From: CAVYPR01 sp963770505
GTDB taxonomy: Bacteria > Actinomycetota > Acidimicrobiia > Acidimicrobiales > RAAP-2
Assembly: GCA_963770505.1 (NCBI GenBank)
Contig: CAVYPR010000001.1
Span: 1,302,001 to 1,366,000, forward strand
Direction of reading: 5' to 3'
DNA: 64,000 nt
In this document: piece after piece, positions 24,997 to 33,681 of the stretch
How positions within the stretch are numbered: position 1 is the first letter of the stretch
How the letters are laid out: each line of letters begins with the position of its first letter
The notes under the pieces: model-generated
Told to the model about the DNA's origin: nothing
What the model saw: the letters and a program-made list of their open reading frames with translations, nothing else
Databases searched by the model: none
Position numbers and translations under genes: made by a program

Positions 24997-25638
24997 ATGG
25001 AGGGGATGCACGACCAGCCCGTCCCCATGCTCCCCCTCCGGTGGCCCCGCCAGCCCTCGACGACGACGCAGGCCGGGCCCGAGGCGCAGGGCGTGGCCAC
25101 CGCGGTCCCGGTGGACGGGCCTCCGCCCGGGCCCGAGCGCCCCGAGGTCGTGGTCCGCACCTCCACCCGGCGGCGAAAGACGGCCACCGCCTACTGGGAG
25201 GACGGGCGCATCGTCGTGGTGGTGCCGGCGCACGTCCGCCGGGCGGACCGCCCCGAGCTGGTCGAGTGGCTCGTGGCCCGGGTGCTCTCCCAGCGCCCCC
25301 GGGCCGCCGCCTCCGACGCAGCCCTGGCGGCGCGGGCGGCGGCCCTGGCCGACCGCTACGTGGGGGGCGAGCGACCCTCGTCGATCCGCTGGGTGACCAA
25401 CCAGCAGAAGCGCTGGGGGTCCTGCACCAGCGTCACCCGGGAGATCCGACTCTCCCACCGGCTGCGCGCCGTGCCCGAGTGGGTGCTCGACGCCACGATC
25501 GTCCACGAGCTGGCCCACCTGGTCCACCCCGACCACTCGACGGCGTTCCACGCCATCGCCGACCGCCACCCGCGCCAGCGGGAGGCGGCGATCTTCCTCG
25601 AGGGCTACTCGCTCGGTCTGGGCGCGCCCGAACCCTGA
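24997..25638 (+). CDS. YgjP-like (WLM/DUF45) zinc metallopeptidase
   Basis: 213 residues; ATG 24997 or 25006. The C-terminal part carries RWGSCTSVTREIRLSHRL and VHELAHLVHPDHSTAFH: HExxH with a downstream His (HPDHSTAFH) as in YgjP/UPF0758-adjacent DUF45 peptidases. The first 55 residues are Pro-rich and probably disordered. The family is thought to be M48-like; physiological substrates are unknown. Its 3' end overlaps the convergent D-aminoacylase gene by 34 bp. Confidence 0.85.
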   Translation: MEGMHDQPVPMLPLRWPRQPSTTTQAGPEAQGVATAVPVDGPPPGPERPEVVVRTSTRRRKTATAYWEDGRIVVVVPAHVRRADRPELVEWLVARVLSQRPRAAASDAALAARAAALADRYVGGERPSSIRWVTNQQKRWGSCTSVTREIRLSHRLRAVPEWVLDATIVHELAHLVHPDHSTAFHAIADRHPRQREAAIFLEGYSLGLGAPEP

Positions 25639-27374
25639 GGGCCGTCGGGCCCCGGGCCCGACGCCGGCACCGTGTCGGTGTCGCGTCCCGAGCGCAACAC
25701 CCGGCCCGGCCGCTCACCGGTGAGGGCGTTGTGCCGGACGATCTCGGTCCCGTTGACCAGCACGTGCTCGACCCCGGTGGCCTCGGCGTAGAGGCGGGGG
25801 GCACCGGCCGGCAGGTCGTAGCGGGTCCGCTCGGGGCCGTGGCCGACCTCGGCCGGATCGAAGACGACCACGTCGGCCCACCACCCCTCGGCCAGCCGGC
25901 CCCGGTGGCGCAGGCCGTAGAGGCGGGCTGGCACGTCGGTGAGCTGGCGGACGGCCTCCTCCCAGCTGAGCAGCGACCGCCGGCGGACCCCGTCGGCCAG
26001 CAACGAGGTCGAGTACACCGCACCGCACATGGTGTCGAGGTGGGCGCCGGCGTCCGAGCCCCCCACGACGGTGCGCGGGTCGAGCCAGGCGCCGGCCCGG
26101 GCCGCCCAGTCCTCCTCGTTCTCGGGGATGGGGGGCCGCAGCCCGGTGCGCAGCTCGTCGGCCACCACCACGTCGAGCATGGCGTCGAAGGGTGACTGCC
26201 CCCGCTCCGCGGCCACCTCGCCCACCGTGCGGCCCTCGTAGCCGGCGTTGCCCGGGGCGAAGGTCTCCTCGAAGACCAGGCGCTTCCAGACGGCCAGCAG
26301 CCGCAGGATGCCGGCCTCCTCGGACGAAGCGCCCGCCTCCATCCGCCGCCGCACCTCGGGATCGGCCAGCGCCACCATCCGCTCGGCCTTGGGCAGGGCC
26401 AGCACCTCACGCCAGCCGGGCAGGCCGTCGAGGATGGCCCCGGACTCGAAGGAGAGCCGGATGCGCATGGTGTGGGGCAGGGTGAGGGCCACCACGGTGG
26501 CGCCGCGGGCGGCGGCCGCGTCGGAGGCGGCCAGCTGGTGGGCGGTGCGGTCGGGATCGGCCGCCGAGACCCCGAGCACGTTCCAGTTGACCGGCCGGTC
26601 GGCCAACAGCGAGAGCGAGGTCATGAGGTCGACCTCCTCGTCGGTGAACCCGTTGAGGGCGCCCGAGACGATGAGCTCGAGCGTGGTGCCCGCATGGCCG
26701 CGGACGGCCGCCGCCAGGGCCTCGAGCTCCGGCCGATCGGCGGCACGCGAGGGGACCGGGAGGCCGTCGCCGTCGTGGTGGGTGTGGGCCTGCGAGGTGG
26801 AGAAGCCGAGGGCGCCCTGCTCGAGCGCCCGCTCGAGGCCCTCGACCATCGTCGCCACCTGCTCGGGCGAGGCCGGCTTGCCCACGGCGTCGTCCCCCAT
26901 GGCCACCCGGCGCAGGGTCGAGTGGCCGACCAGGAAGCCTGCGTTCACCCCAACTCGGCCGTCGAGGCGATCGAGCCAGTCGCCGAAGCTGACCCAGTCC
27001 CAGTCGAGACCGGCCTCCAGGGCGGCGAGCGGCATCCCCTCCACCCGGGCCAGCATGGCCGTGAGGTACGCGGCGTGGGCCGGGCCCGACGGCGCCAGGG
27101 AGAACCCTGTGTTGCCCCCGATCACCGTGGTCACCCCGTGGAGCGGCGAGGGGCTGGCGGCGGGGTCCCAGAAGAGCTGGGCGTCGTAGTGGGTGTGGAG
27201 GTCGACGAAGCCCGGCGCCACCATGAGGCCGTCGGCGTCGATGACCCGGGTAGCCGGCTCGTCCACCTCGCCGATGGCGGCCACCCGTCCCTCGCGGACC
27301 CCCACGTCGGCGCGCCGTCCCGGCGCGCCCGTGCCGTCGAGCACCTGGCCACCTCGGATCAGAAGATCGAGCAT
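25605..27374 (-). CDS. N-acyl-D-amino-acid deacylase (D-aminoacylase) family amidohydrolase
   Basis: 589 residues from ATG 27374, with GGGAGTGGAG directly upstream; longer open reading to 28670 is antisense shadow. LIRGGQVLDGTGAPG opens the composite beta-sandwich, APGFVDLHTHYDAQ gives the metal HxH, GHSTLRR and SQAHTHHDGDG add ligands, and VGGSDAGAHLD the catalytic Asp. RLYGLRHRGRLAEGWWADVVVFD is the normal C-terminal sandwich. Family enzymes remove acyl groups from N-acyl-D-amino acids, but many members (dihydroorotase-like, other N-acyl substrates) differ. Divergent from the amidohydrolase at 27486 with 111 bp between. Confidence 0.9.
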   Translation of the reverse strand: MLDLLIRGGQVLDGTGAPGRRADVGVREGRVAAIGEVDEPATRVIDADGLMVAPGFVDLHTHYDAQLFWDPAASPSPLHGVTTVIGGNTGFSLAPSGPAHAAYLTAMLARVEGMPLAALEAGLDWDWVSFGDWLDRLDGRVGVNAGFLVGHSTLRRVAMGDDAVGKPASPEQVATMVEGLERALEQGALGFSTSQAHTHHDGDGLPVPSRAADRPELEALAAAVRGHAGTTLELIVSGALNGFTDEEVDLMTSLSLLADRPVNWNVLGVSAADPDRTAHQLAASDAAAARGATVVALTLPHTMRIRLSFESGAILDGLPGWREVLALPKAERMVALADPEVRRRMEAGASSEEAGILRLLAVWKRLVFEETFAPGNAGYEGRTVGEVAAERGQSPFDAMLDVVVADELRTGLRPPIPENEEDWAARAGAWLDPRTVVGGSDAGAHLDTMCGAVYSTSLLADGVRRRSLLSWEEAVRQLTDVPARLYGLRHRGRLAEGWWADVVVFDPAEVGHGPERTRYDLPAGAPRLYAEATGVEHVLVNGTEIVRHNALTGERPGRVLRSGRDTDTVPASGPGPDGPQGSGAPRPSE

Positions 27375-27485
27375 CTCCACTCCCTCGTCGCAGAACCCTG
27401 CCGCCCCCATCCTCCCCCTCCGGGGGACCCGACGCCAGGGATCCCCGGGGGTCGGGAAGGCGGGCCGGGAGTAGTGTCGGGCCCC

Positions 27486-28706
27486 GTGACCGGGTCGGCG
27501 CAGCGGACGGGCGAGCCCACCCTCCTGCCCGATCCCGAGCCCCGGGCCATCAGGGTGCCCATCATCTCGGTCGACGACCACCTCATCGAGCCGCCCGACC
27601 TCTTCGAGGGCCGCATGCCCTCCCACCTGGTGGGCGCCGCGCCCAGGGTGGTGGAGCTGGAGGGGGGCCGCCAGGCCTGGGAGTACGAGGGCCGCCTCTA
27701 CCCCAACGTCGGGCTGAACGCGGTGGCCGGGCGTCGGCGGGAGGACTGGTCCATGGACCCCGCCCGCTTCGAGGAGATGCGGCCGGGCTGCTACGACATC
27801 GACGCCCGGGTGGCCGACATGGACACGGCCGGGATCTGGGCCTCGCTCTGCTTCCCCTCGCTGGTGGCCGGGTTCTGCGGTGCGGTGTTCTCCCGCTCGG
27901 GCGACCCCGAGCTGGGCCTCGCCTGCACGCGGGCGTGGAACCGCTGGCACCTCGAGGTCTGGGCCGGCACCCACCCGGACCGGATCATCCCCCTCCAGCT
28001 GCCGTGGCTGGCCGACGTCGAGGTGGCGGCGGCCGAGGTCCGCCGCAACGCCGAGCTGGGCTTCCGGGCGGTCAGCTTCCCCGAGTTCCCCCCGCAGCTC
28101 GGCCTGCCGTCGATCTTCAGCGGCCACTGGGACCCCCTCTTCGCCGCCTGCGAGGAGACGGCCACGGTGGTCTGTCTGCACACCGGGGCGTCGTCGTGGG
28201 CGCCCCTCCCCTCCCCCGACCCCCCCTTCGAGCTCCTCCCGACGCTGTTCCCGGTCAACGCCCTCATCGCCGCCGGCGAGTGGCTGTGGTCGGGCGTGCC
28301 GCTGCGCTTCCCCAACCTGGCCATCGCCCTCTCCGAGGGGGGCATGGGCTGGGTGCCCATGCTCATGGACCGGGTGGACTACGTGGTCAGCCACTCGGCG
28401 TCGGGGACCGAGAGCGGCGCCTGGCGCTCGGAGCTCCTCCCGAGCGAGGTGCTCGCCCGGAGCTTCTGGTTCTGCACCATCGACGACCGCTCGGTGGTGC
28501 CGATCCGGCACCGCATCGGGATCGACCACATCATGGTGGAGAGCGACTACCCCCACGCCGACTCGACCTGGCCCGACACCCAGGCGGTCCTGGTCTCCAC
28601 CATGGGCGACCTCCCCGAGGACGAGCTGCGGGCGGTGGCCGCCGGCAACGCGGCCCGCCTCTTCCGCCACCCTCTCCCCGAGCGCGACGACTGGAGGGTG
28701 CCGTGA
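27486..28706 (+). CDS. Amidohydrolase-2 family protein 1
   Basis: 406 residues from GTG 27486; no strong Shine-Dalgarno. VDDHLIEPPDLFEGRMP near residue 30 provides the D-x-H metal pair, LHTGASS the second His, ALSEGGMGWVP the following strand and ESDYPHADSTWPD the catalytic Asp. This is the ACMSD-like amidohydrolase-2 branch, often decarboxylases or hydrolases of aromatic or ring-fission products. Lipid-degrading actinobacteria carry many copies. The end overlaps the next gene by GTGA, so the two are co-translated, and the DUF35/thiolase genes follow on the same strand. Confidence 0.88.
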   Translation: MTGSAQRTGEPTLLPDPEPRAIRVPIISVDDHLIEPPDLFEGRMPSHLVGAAPRVVELEGGRQAWEYEGRLYPNVGLNAVAGRRREDWSMDPARFEEMRPGCYDIDARVADMDTAGIWASLCFPSLVAGFCGAVFSRSGDPELGLACTRAWNRWHLEVWAGTHPDRIIPLQLPWLADVEVAAAEVRRNAELGFRAVSFPEFPPQLGLPSIFSGHWDPLFAACEETATVVCLHTGASSWAPLPSPDPPFELLPTLFPVNALIAAGEWLWSGVPLRFPNLAIALSEGGMGWVPMLMDRVDYVVSHSASGTESGAWRSELLPSEVLARSFWFCTIDDRSVVPIRHRIGIDHIMVESDYPHADSTWPDTQAVLVSTMGDLPEDELRAVAAGNAARLFRHPLPERDDWRVP

Positions 28707-29833
28707 GCTCCGAGTCGGTCCTGGTGGTCGACGCCGACGGCCACGTGGTGGAGCCCCGCTCGGCGTGGGCGGGGCTCCCCGACGACCACCGGCCGCGCAT
28801 CGAGCGCGACGCCCACGGCTACGAGCACGTGGTCGTGGGCGACACCGAGATCCTGGCCGTGCCGCTGGGGACCCTGGCCACCCCGGGGTCGAACTTCGCC
28901 GACACGGCGAACTACCGCCCCCTGGAGGAGGCTCAGCCGGGCGGGTCCGACCCCGTCGCCCGCCTCGTGGACATGGACGCCGAGGGGATCGACCAGGCCG
29001 TCCTCTACCCCTCGGTCGGCCTCTACTTCTGGGCGCTCGACGACCCGGCCGCCGCCGTGGCGGTGGCCCGCGCCTACAACGACTGGCTGGCCGGCTACTG
29101 CCAGGCGGCGCCCGACCGGCTGTTCGGGGCGGCCATGCTGCCCATGCAGGACCCCCCGGCGGCGGCCGCCGAGCTGCGCCGGGCGGTCGCCGAGCTGGGG
29201 TTCACCGCCGCCTTCGTCCGCCCCAACCCCTGCCGGGGGCGGTCGCTCTGCGACCCCGCTTACCGCCCGGTGTGGGAGGCGGCCGAGGAACTGGACGTGG
29301 CGGTCGGCGTCCACGAGGGGAGCTCGGTCATCGTGCCGACCCTGGCCTCGGACCGCCCGTTCAACCCGCTGGTCCTCCACGCGCTCTCGCACCCGTTCGA
29401 GGAGATGCTCGCCTACGCCCAGCTGGTGGCCTTCGGCGTCCTCGACCGCCACCCGCGCCTCAAGGTGGTCTTCCTCGAGTCCTGCGGCGGCTGGCTCCCC
29501 TTCTGGCTGGAGCGGCTCGACGAGCAGGCCGAGACCTTTGGCGGCTTCTGCCCCGAGATGTCGCTGCGTCCGAGCGAGTACTTCGCCCGGCAGTGCTGGA
29601 TCAGCTTCGAGGTCGACGAGAAGACCCTGCCCGCCCTCGTGCCCTTCGTCGGGGCCGAGCGCGTCGTCTGGGGCTCGGACTACCCGCACCACGACGCCAC
29701 CTTCCCCGGCGCGGTCGAGGCCATCAAGAAGACGGTGGACCCCTGCCCGCCTGACGTCCGCAAGAAGGTGCTCGGGGAGAACGCGGCCGCCGTCTACCGG
29801 CTCCCCGCCCGCACCTCCCCTGCCCGGCCCTAG
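28703..29833 (+). CDS. Amidohydrolase-2 family protein 2
   Basis: 376 residues from GTG 28703, with GGAGGGTGCC just upstream and a 4-bp overlap with the previous gene. VVDADGHVVEP carries the first metal ligands, VHEGSS, LSHPFE and FLESCGGWLPFW the middle ones, and WGSDYPHHDATFPG the Asp. Same superfamily as its upstream neighbour but clearly diverged, so they may be subunits or successive enzymes. Followed 34 bp later by the DUF35 protein. Confidence 0.88.
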   Translation: MSSESVLVVDADGHVVEPRSAWAGLPDDHRPRIERDAHGYEHVVVGDTEILAVPLGTLATPGSNFADTANYRPLEEAQPGGSDPVARLVDMDAEGIDQAVLYPSVGLYFWALDDPAAAVAVARAYNDWLAGYCQAAPDRLFGAAMLPMQDPPAAAAELRRAVAELGFTAAFVRPNPCRGRSLCDPAYRPVWEAAEELDVAVGVHEGSSVIVPTLASDRPFNPLVLHALSHPFEEMLAYAQLVAFGVLDRHPRLKVVFLESCGGWLPFWLERLDEQAETFGGFCPEMSLRPSEYFARQCWISFEVDEKTLPALVPFVGAERVVWGSDYPHHDATFPGAVEAIKKTVDPCPPDVRKKVLGENAAAVYRLPARTSPARP

Positions 29834-29867
29834 CAGGCAGGCCACCCGGTCGGGCTAACGTCCGGGC

Positions 29868-30281
29868 ATGACCGCCTCGGGACCACCCCTGCGCCTGCTG
29901 CCGCGCCTCGACGACGACAACCGGTTCTTCTGGACCAGCGGGGCCGACGGCCACCTGCGCTTCCTGCGCTGCGAGGCGTGCCGGACCTACGTCCACCCCC
30001 CCGCTCCGTGCTGTCCGTCCTGCCTCTCGGACTCCCTCGCCCCCGAGGTGGTGAGCGGCCGGGGCACGGTCGAGTCCTTCACGGTCAACCACCAGCAGTG
30101 GATCCCCGGCTCGGACCCCTACATCGTGGCCTGGGTGTCGATCGTCGAGCAGCCCGACGTCCGGCTCACCACCAACCTCGTGGGCATGGAGCCCACAGCG
30201 GTCTCGGTCGGGATGGCCGTGGACGTCGTCTTCGAGGAGAGCGGCGACGTCCACCTCCCCCTCTTCGGGCCGGTCCGGTGA
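29868..30281 (+). CDS. DUF35 zinc-ribbon/OB-fold protein (thiolase/aldolase partner)
   Basis: 137 residues. N-terminal rubredoxin-like zinc ribbon CEACRTYVHPPAPCCPSC (four cysteines) and C-terminal OB fold with GRGTVESFTVNH and PYIVAWVSIVEQ. DUF35 proteins pair with thiolase-like proteins. In sterol side-chain degradation the DUF35 part of ChsH2 partners Ltp2 to form a retro-aldolase. The gene overlaps the following thiolase-like gene by GTGA, which supports a physical complex. Confidence 0.9.
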   Translation: MTASGPPLRLLPRLDDDNRFFWTSGADGHLRFLRCEACRTYVHPPAPCCPSCLSDSLAPEVVSGRGTVESFTVNHQQWIPGSDPYIVAWVSIVEQPDVRLTTNLVGMEPTAVSVGMAVDVVFEESGDVHLPLFGPVR

Positions 30282-31513
30282 GCGGGCCCGACGACCAGGG
30301 TCGGCTGGTCCGCCGGGCCGCCATCACCGGGATCGGCCAGTCCCAGGTGGGTCGGCGCCTCGGCCGCTCCGAGCTCTCTCTCAGCGTGGAGGCGGCCCTG
30401 GCCGCCATCGCCGACGCCGGCCTCGAGCGCGCCGACATCGACGGGCTGGCCACCTACCCCGGGATGGGGCTGGGCACGCCCGGCTTCGCCGGCCCCGGCA
30501 CCCCCGAGGTCCAAGACGCCCTCCGGCTCCGGCTGAACTGGCACGACGGTGGCGGCGAGGGTCCGGGCCAGATGCGTGCGGTCATCGCCGCCTGCCTGGC
30601 CGTGGGCGCGGGACTCGCCAACCACGTCCTCGTCTACCGCACGGTCACCGAGGGCTCGGCCCAGGGCAAGGGCGGCCGCCAGGGCATCGGCGGGGGCGGC
30701 GGGGGCGGGGGCGGGGTGCCGCGCTTCTCGGGCTTCTTGCAGTGGTACCTGCCGTTCGGGGCCGTATCGGCCGTCAACTGGCTGGCCCTGGTGGCAGCGA
30801 GGCGGGTGCACGAGTTCGGCCTCACCCGCGAGCAGCTGGCCCAGATCCCCCTCAACGGCCGCCGCAACGCCGCCCTCAACGACAACGCCGTCTACCGCGA
30901 CCCCATGTCGCTCGAGGACTACCTGGCGGCCCGCATGATCTCCACCCCGCTCTGCCTCTTCGACTGCGACGCCCCCTGCGACGGATCGACCGCGGTGGTG
31001 GTGTCGCGGGCCGACTACGCCAAGGACGCCCCCCACCCAGCCTGCCGGGTCGACGCGGTGGGCACCGCACTGCGGGGACGGCCCAGCTGGGACCAGTTCG
31101 ACGACATGACCACCATGGCGGCCCGGGACGCCGCGGCGTCGATGTGGGAGCGGACCGAGCTGACCCCTGCAGATGTCGAGGTGGCCCAGCTCTACGACGG
31201 CTTTTCCATCCTGACCATGGTCTGGCTGGAGGCGCTCGGCTTCTGCGGGCGGGGAGAGAGCGGCCCGTACGTAGCCGACGGCTCGGTCATCGCCCGTGAC
31301 GGCAAACTGCCCCTCAACACCGCGGGAGGCCAGCTGTCCGGCGGCCGCCTCCACGGGTTCGGCCTCATCCACGAGGCTTGTCTCCAGCTCCGGGGCGAGG
31401 CCGGCGCCCGCCAGGTCCCCGGCCGGTCGGGGAACGGTCCCGAGGTGGCTGCGGTGGCCAACGGCGGCGGACCCATCGCCGGCACCATGCTGCTCACCCG
31501 CGATCGGGGCTGA
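30278..31513 (+). CDS. Thiolase-like protein of the lipid-transfer / Ltp2 type
   Basis: 411 residues from GTG 30278. Thiolase fold with AAITGIGQSQVGRRLGRS at the start and LNTAGGQLSGGRLHGFGLIHEA at the end, where normal thiolases have GGxxxxGHPxGxxG. The usual N-terminal CxSG nucleophile segment is absent (GPGQMRAVIAACLAVG instead), as in Ltp2-like aldolases that use other residues. This argues for a retro-aldol rather than thiolytic reaction, together with the overlapping DUF35 gene. A run of nine glycines near residue 140 (GIGGGGGGGGGV) is unusual for this fold. The substrate is likely a CoA thioester of a branched or cyclic lipid. Confidence 0.85.
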   Translation: MSGPDDQGRLVRRAAITGIGQSQVGRRLGRSELSLSVEAALAAIADAGLERADIDGLATYPGMGLGTPGFAGPGTPEVQDALRLRLNWHDGGGEGPGQMRAVIAACLAVGAGLANHVLVYRTVTEGSAQGKGGRQGIGGGGGGGGGVPRFSGFLQWYLPFGAVSAVNWLALVAARRVHEFGLTREQLAQIPLNGRRNAALNDNAVYRDPMSLEDYLAARMISTPLCLFDCDAPCDGSTAVVVSRADYAKDAPHPACRVDAVGTALRGRPSWDQFDDMTTMAARDAAASMWERTELTPADVEVAQLYDGFSILTMVWLEALGFCGRGESGPYVADGSVIARDGKLPLNTAGGQLSGGRLHGFGLIHEACLQLRGEAGARQVPGRSGNGPEVAAVANGGGPIAGTMLLTRDRG

Positions 31514-31835
31514 GCCAGCGGAGGTTGCCCCGACATCGCCACTCGGCAGACGTCATCTCCTTCGTTCCGGCCCTCAGCACACGAGGTGAAGCGGAACGCC
31601 CGACACGCCCAGCGACTCCCGATTTCGTACACATCTTTCACTCGATCTGCAGAATGATTGAGACAAGCCTGCAGAGGCGCCCGTGGCGAGGCAGCGACCG
31701 CGGGTCCCGTAGCGGTTCGCCACACGTGTCGCCCACGAGAGCCAAACCAGAGGCCGGCTCGCGAGAAGTCCTGTTCAGCAGGTTTCCTTCATTTCGCTCA
31801 TAGGAACGTGAGCGGCGGGTACAAGGAACTACGAG
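31514..31835 (+). other. Intergenic region, 322 bp
   Basis: It separates the thiolase-like gene from the AVAP-repeat gene, which starts at 31836 with AAGGAA seven bases upstream. Base composition becomes less GC-rich here. I see no clear hairpin or small gene. Confidence 0.4.
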
Positions 31836-33575
31836 ATGGTTGTGGCGGACGTGTCGATTCCCCTCCCGCAGTTGGCTTGCGAGGCTCCCAGCGGCGAGCG
31901 CACCCGCTCGCTTCGGCGCTCCCTCGTTCGATTCGCTTCACTGGTGTTCCTTGTTGCGGTCGGCGTCATTCTCATCCTCATGCTCGGGCCGGGCCGGGCC
32001 GGGGCGGAAGCGCCCCCATCGACAGCCCTCCTTGGCGGATCGACGAGCCTCACGACAGCACTGGTGCAGACGGTCGCCCCGGCAACTGAGGACGTAGCGC
32101 AATCCGTGGCGCCGGTGACGACGGCAGCCACTCAGACATCGACCACCGTTGCTACCACGATCACCCAGACGGTGGCGCCAGCGACCGACGCGGATACTCC
32201 GGCGAGCCAGGCGGTTGCCCCAGCAACCTCCGAGGCGGTCGCCCCGGCATCTGAAGCGGTTGCTCCGGTTACCGACCCTGCGGCATCGGTGAGCCAGGCG
32301 GTTGCTCCAACAACCTCCACGCCGGTCACCGAGGCCGTGGCGCCGGTGAGCCAGGCGGTGGCGCCGGTCACTGAGGCCGTGGCGCCGGTCATCTCCGAGG
32401 CCGTCGCTCCGGTCACCGAGGCCGTGGCGCCGGTGAGCCAGGCCGTGGCGCCGGTCACCGAGGCCGTGGCGCCGGTCACCGAGGCCGTGGCGCCGGTCAC
32501 CGAGGCCGTGGCGTCGGTCACCGAGGCCGTGGCGTCGGTCATCTCCGAGGCCGTGGCGCCGGTCATCTCCGAGGCCGTCGCTCCGGTCACCGAGGCCGTG
32601 GCGCCGGTCATCTCCGAGGCCGTCGCTCCGGTCACCGAGGCCGTGGCGCCGGTGAGCCAGGCGGTGGCGCCGGTCACTGAGGCCGTGGCGCCGGTCATCT
32701 CCGAGGCCGTCGCTCCGGTCACCGAGGCGGTGGCGCCGGTGAGCCAGGCGGTGGCGCCGGTCACTGAGGCCGTGGCGCCGGTCATCTCCGAGGCCGTCGC
32801 TCCGGTCACCGAGGCGGTGGCGCCGGTGAGCCAGGCGGTGGCGCCGGTCATCTCTGATGCAGTCGCTCCGGTCACCGAGGCCGTGGCGCCGGTGAACCAG
32901 GCGGTGGCGCCGGTCATCTCTGATGCAGTCGCTCCGGTCACCGAGGCCGTGGCGCCGGTGAGCCAGGCGGTTGCGCCGGTCATCTCCGAGGCAGTCGCTC
33001 CGGTCACCGAGGCCGTGGCGCCTGTGAGCCAGGCGGTTGCGCCGGTCATCTCCGAGGCGGTTGCGCCGGTCGCCGGGGCGGTAGCCCCAATGACGGGTCA
33101 AGACGTCCCTTCGGCGAGAAAGGCCATCGCTCCGGCCGACCAGACAGTTACCCCGTTGACCGGCGCTGTGGCACCTGCACAGGGCAGTGTCGTGGCCGCA
33201 GAATCGGAGGGGCAGCTGGTGACCGCAGTCAACCCGGCCCATGCAACGGCACGAACCGAGGTTTCCAACGGTCGGGCAACGATGGACGCCTCGTTGATCA
33301 CCACCGGTTCCGCCACTACGTCATGGGGCGAGCCAGGCTCGCCTGTAACCCCGTCCGCACCTCCTGTGCCCTCGGTGCCGCTCTTCCCCTTGGCACCTGG
33401 GCCGGCGGGCGCCGTGTCCGCCGCCATGTCGGGCCTTGGCGGGATGGCTCAGTCCCCCGCCAGCACTGCTCCCCTCTCCATGCGCTCGAGCGGTGCTCGT
33501 AGTTCGCTGATCACGGCACTTGGTCGCCTGGGACCTAGTGCTGACCACTACTTCATCGACGTACCCCCAGACTGA
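31836..33575 (+). CDS. Exported low-complexity protein with AVAP heptad-like repeats
   Basis: 579 residues from ATG 31836. Residues 25-60 (RSLRRSLVRFASLVFLVAVGVILILML then GRAGAEA) form a signal peptide or N-terminal anchor. From about 70 to 420 the chain is a string of units VTEAVAP, VSQAVAP and VISEAVAP, 7-8 residues each, around 45 in all. Then follow about 150 Pro/Ser/Thr/Ala-rich residues and the end ADHYFIDVPPD. No catalytic domain, sortase motif or known fold is seen. The regular Pro every 7-8 residues would give an extended fibre rather than a helix. Surface fibre, stalk or matrix protein is an inference. I do not recognise a family. Confidence 0.75.
   Translation: MVVADVSIPLPQLACEAPSGERTRSLRRSLVRFASLVFLVAVGVILILMLGPGRAGAEAPPSTALLGGSTSLTTALVQTVAPATEDVAQSVAPVTTAATQTSTTVATTITQTVAPATDADTPASQAVAPATSEAVAPASEAVAPVTDPAASVSQAVAPTTSTPVTEAVAPVSQAVAPVTEAVAPVISEAVAPVTEAVAPVSQAVAPVTEAVAPVTEAVAPVTEAVASVTEAVASVISEAVAPVISEAVAPVTEAVAPVISEAVAPVTEAVAPVSQAVAPVTEAVAPVISEAVAPVTEAVAPVSQAVAPVTEAVAPVISEAVAPVTEAVAPVSQAVAPVISDAVAPVTEAVAPVNQAVAPVISDAVAPVTEAVAPVSQAVAPVISEAVAPVTEAVAPVSQAVAPVISEAVAPVAGAVAPMTGQDVPSARKAIAPADQTVTPLTGAVAPAQGSVVAAESEGQLVTAVNPAHATARTEVSNGRATMDASLITTGSATTSWGEPGSPVTPSAPPVPSVPLFPLAPGPAGAVSAAMSGLGGMAQSPASTAPLSMRSSGARSSLITALGRLGPSADHYFIDVPPD
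32190..33090 (+). repeat. Array of 21-24-bp coding repeats (AVAP units)
   Basis: Units such as gtcaccgaggccgtggcgcc and gtcatctccgaggccgtc alternate through the array. Higher-order blocks of three units (VISE-VTE-VSQ) recur, e.g. starting near 32560, 32690, 32780, 32850, 32915, 32980 and 33040. Near-perfect DNA identity implies recent expansion by recombination. Confidence 0.85.
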
Positions 33576-33587
33576 GGGTTCCTTCCC

Positions 33588-33609
33588 CTGACCGCGCCTG
33601 GGCGGTCAG
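33588..33609 (+). terminator. Hairpin terminator after the AVAP-repeat gene
   Basis: CTGACCGC (33588-33595) and GCGGTCAG (33602-33609) are perfect 8-bp arms around a 6-nt loop, 12 bp after the stop. There is no T run, as is common in high-GC actinobacteria. It separates the AVAP gene from the next exported protein. Confidence 0.6.
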
Positions 33610-33681
33610 CGCGCTGCGTTCCGGGCGGCCGAGCAGATCTCGAGCCGTCATGAGTAACCAACCTTTGGAAAGGAACTTCTC

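Noticed and set aside
32132..33049. A 305-residue minus-strand frame made of TGATAxxTGATAS repeats
   Set aside because: It is the reverse-strand reading of the AVAP repeat DNA. It lacks a signal peptide or ribosome site, while the + frame has both.
32190..33090. CRISPR-like short repeat array
   Set aside because: Units are in phase with a protein frame, adjoin without unique spacers and have no palindromic character; no cas genes are nearby.
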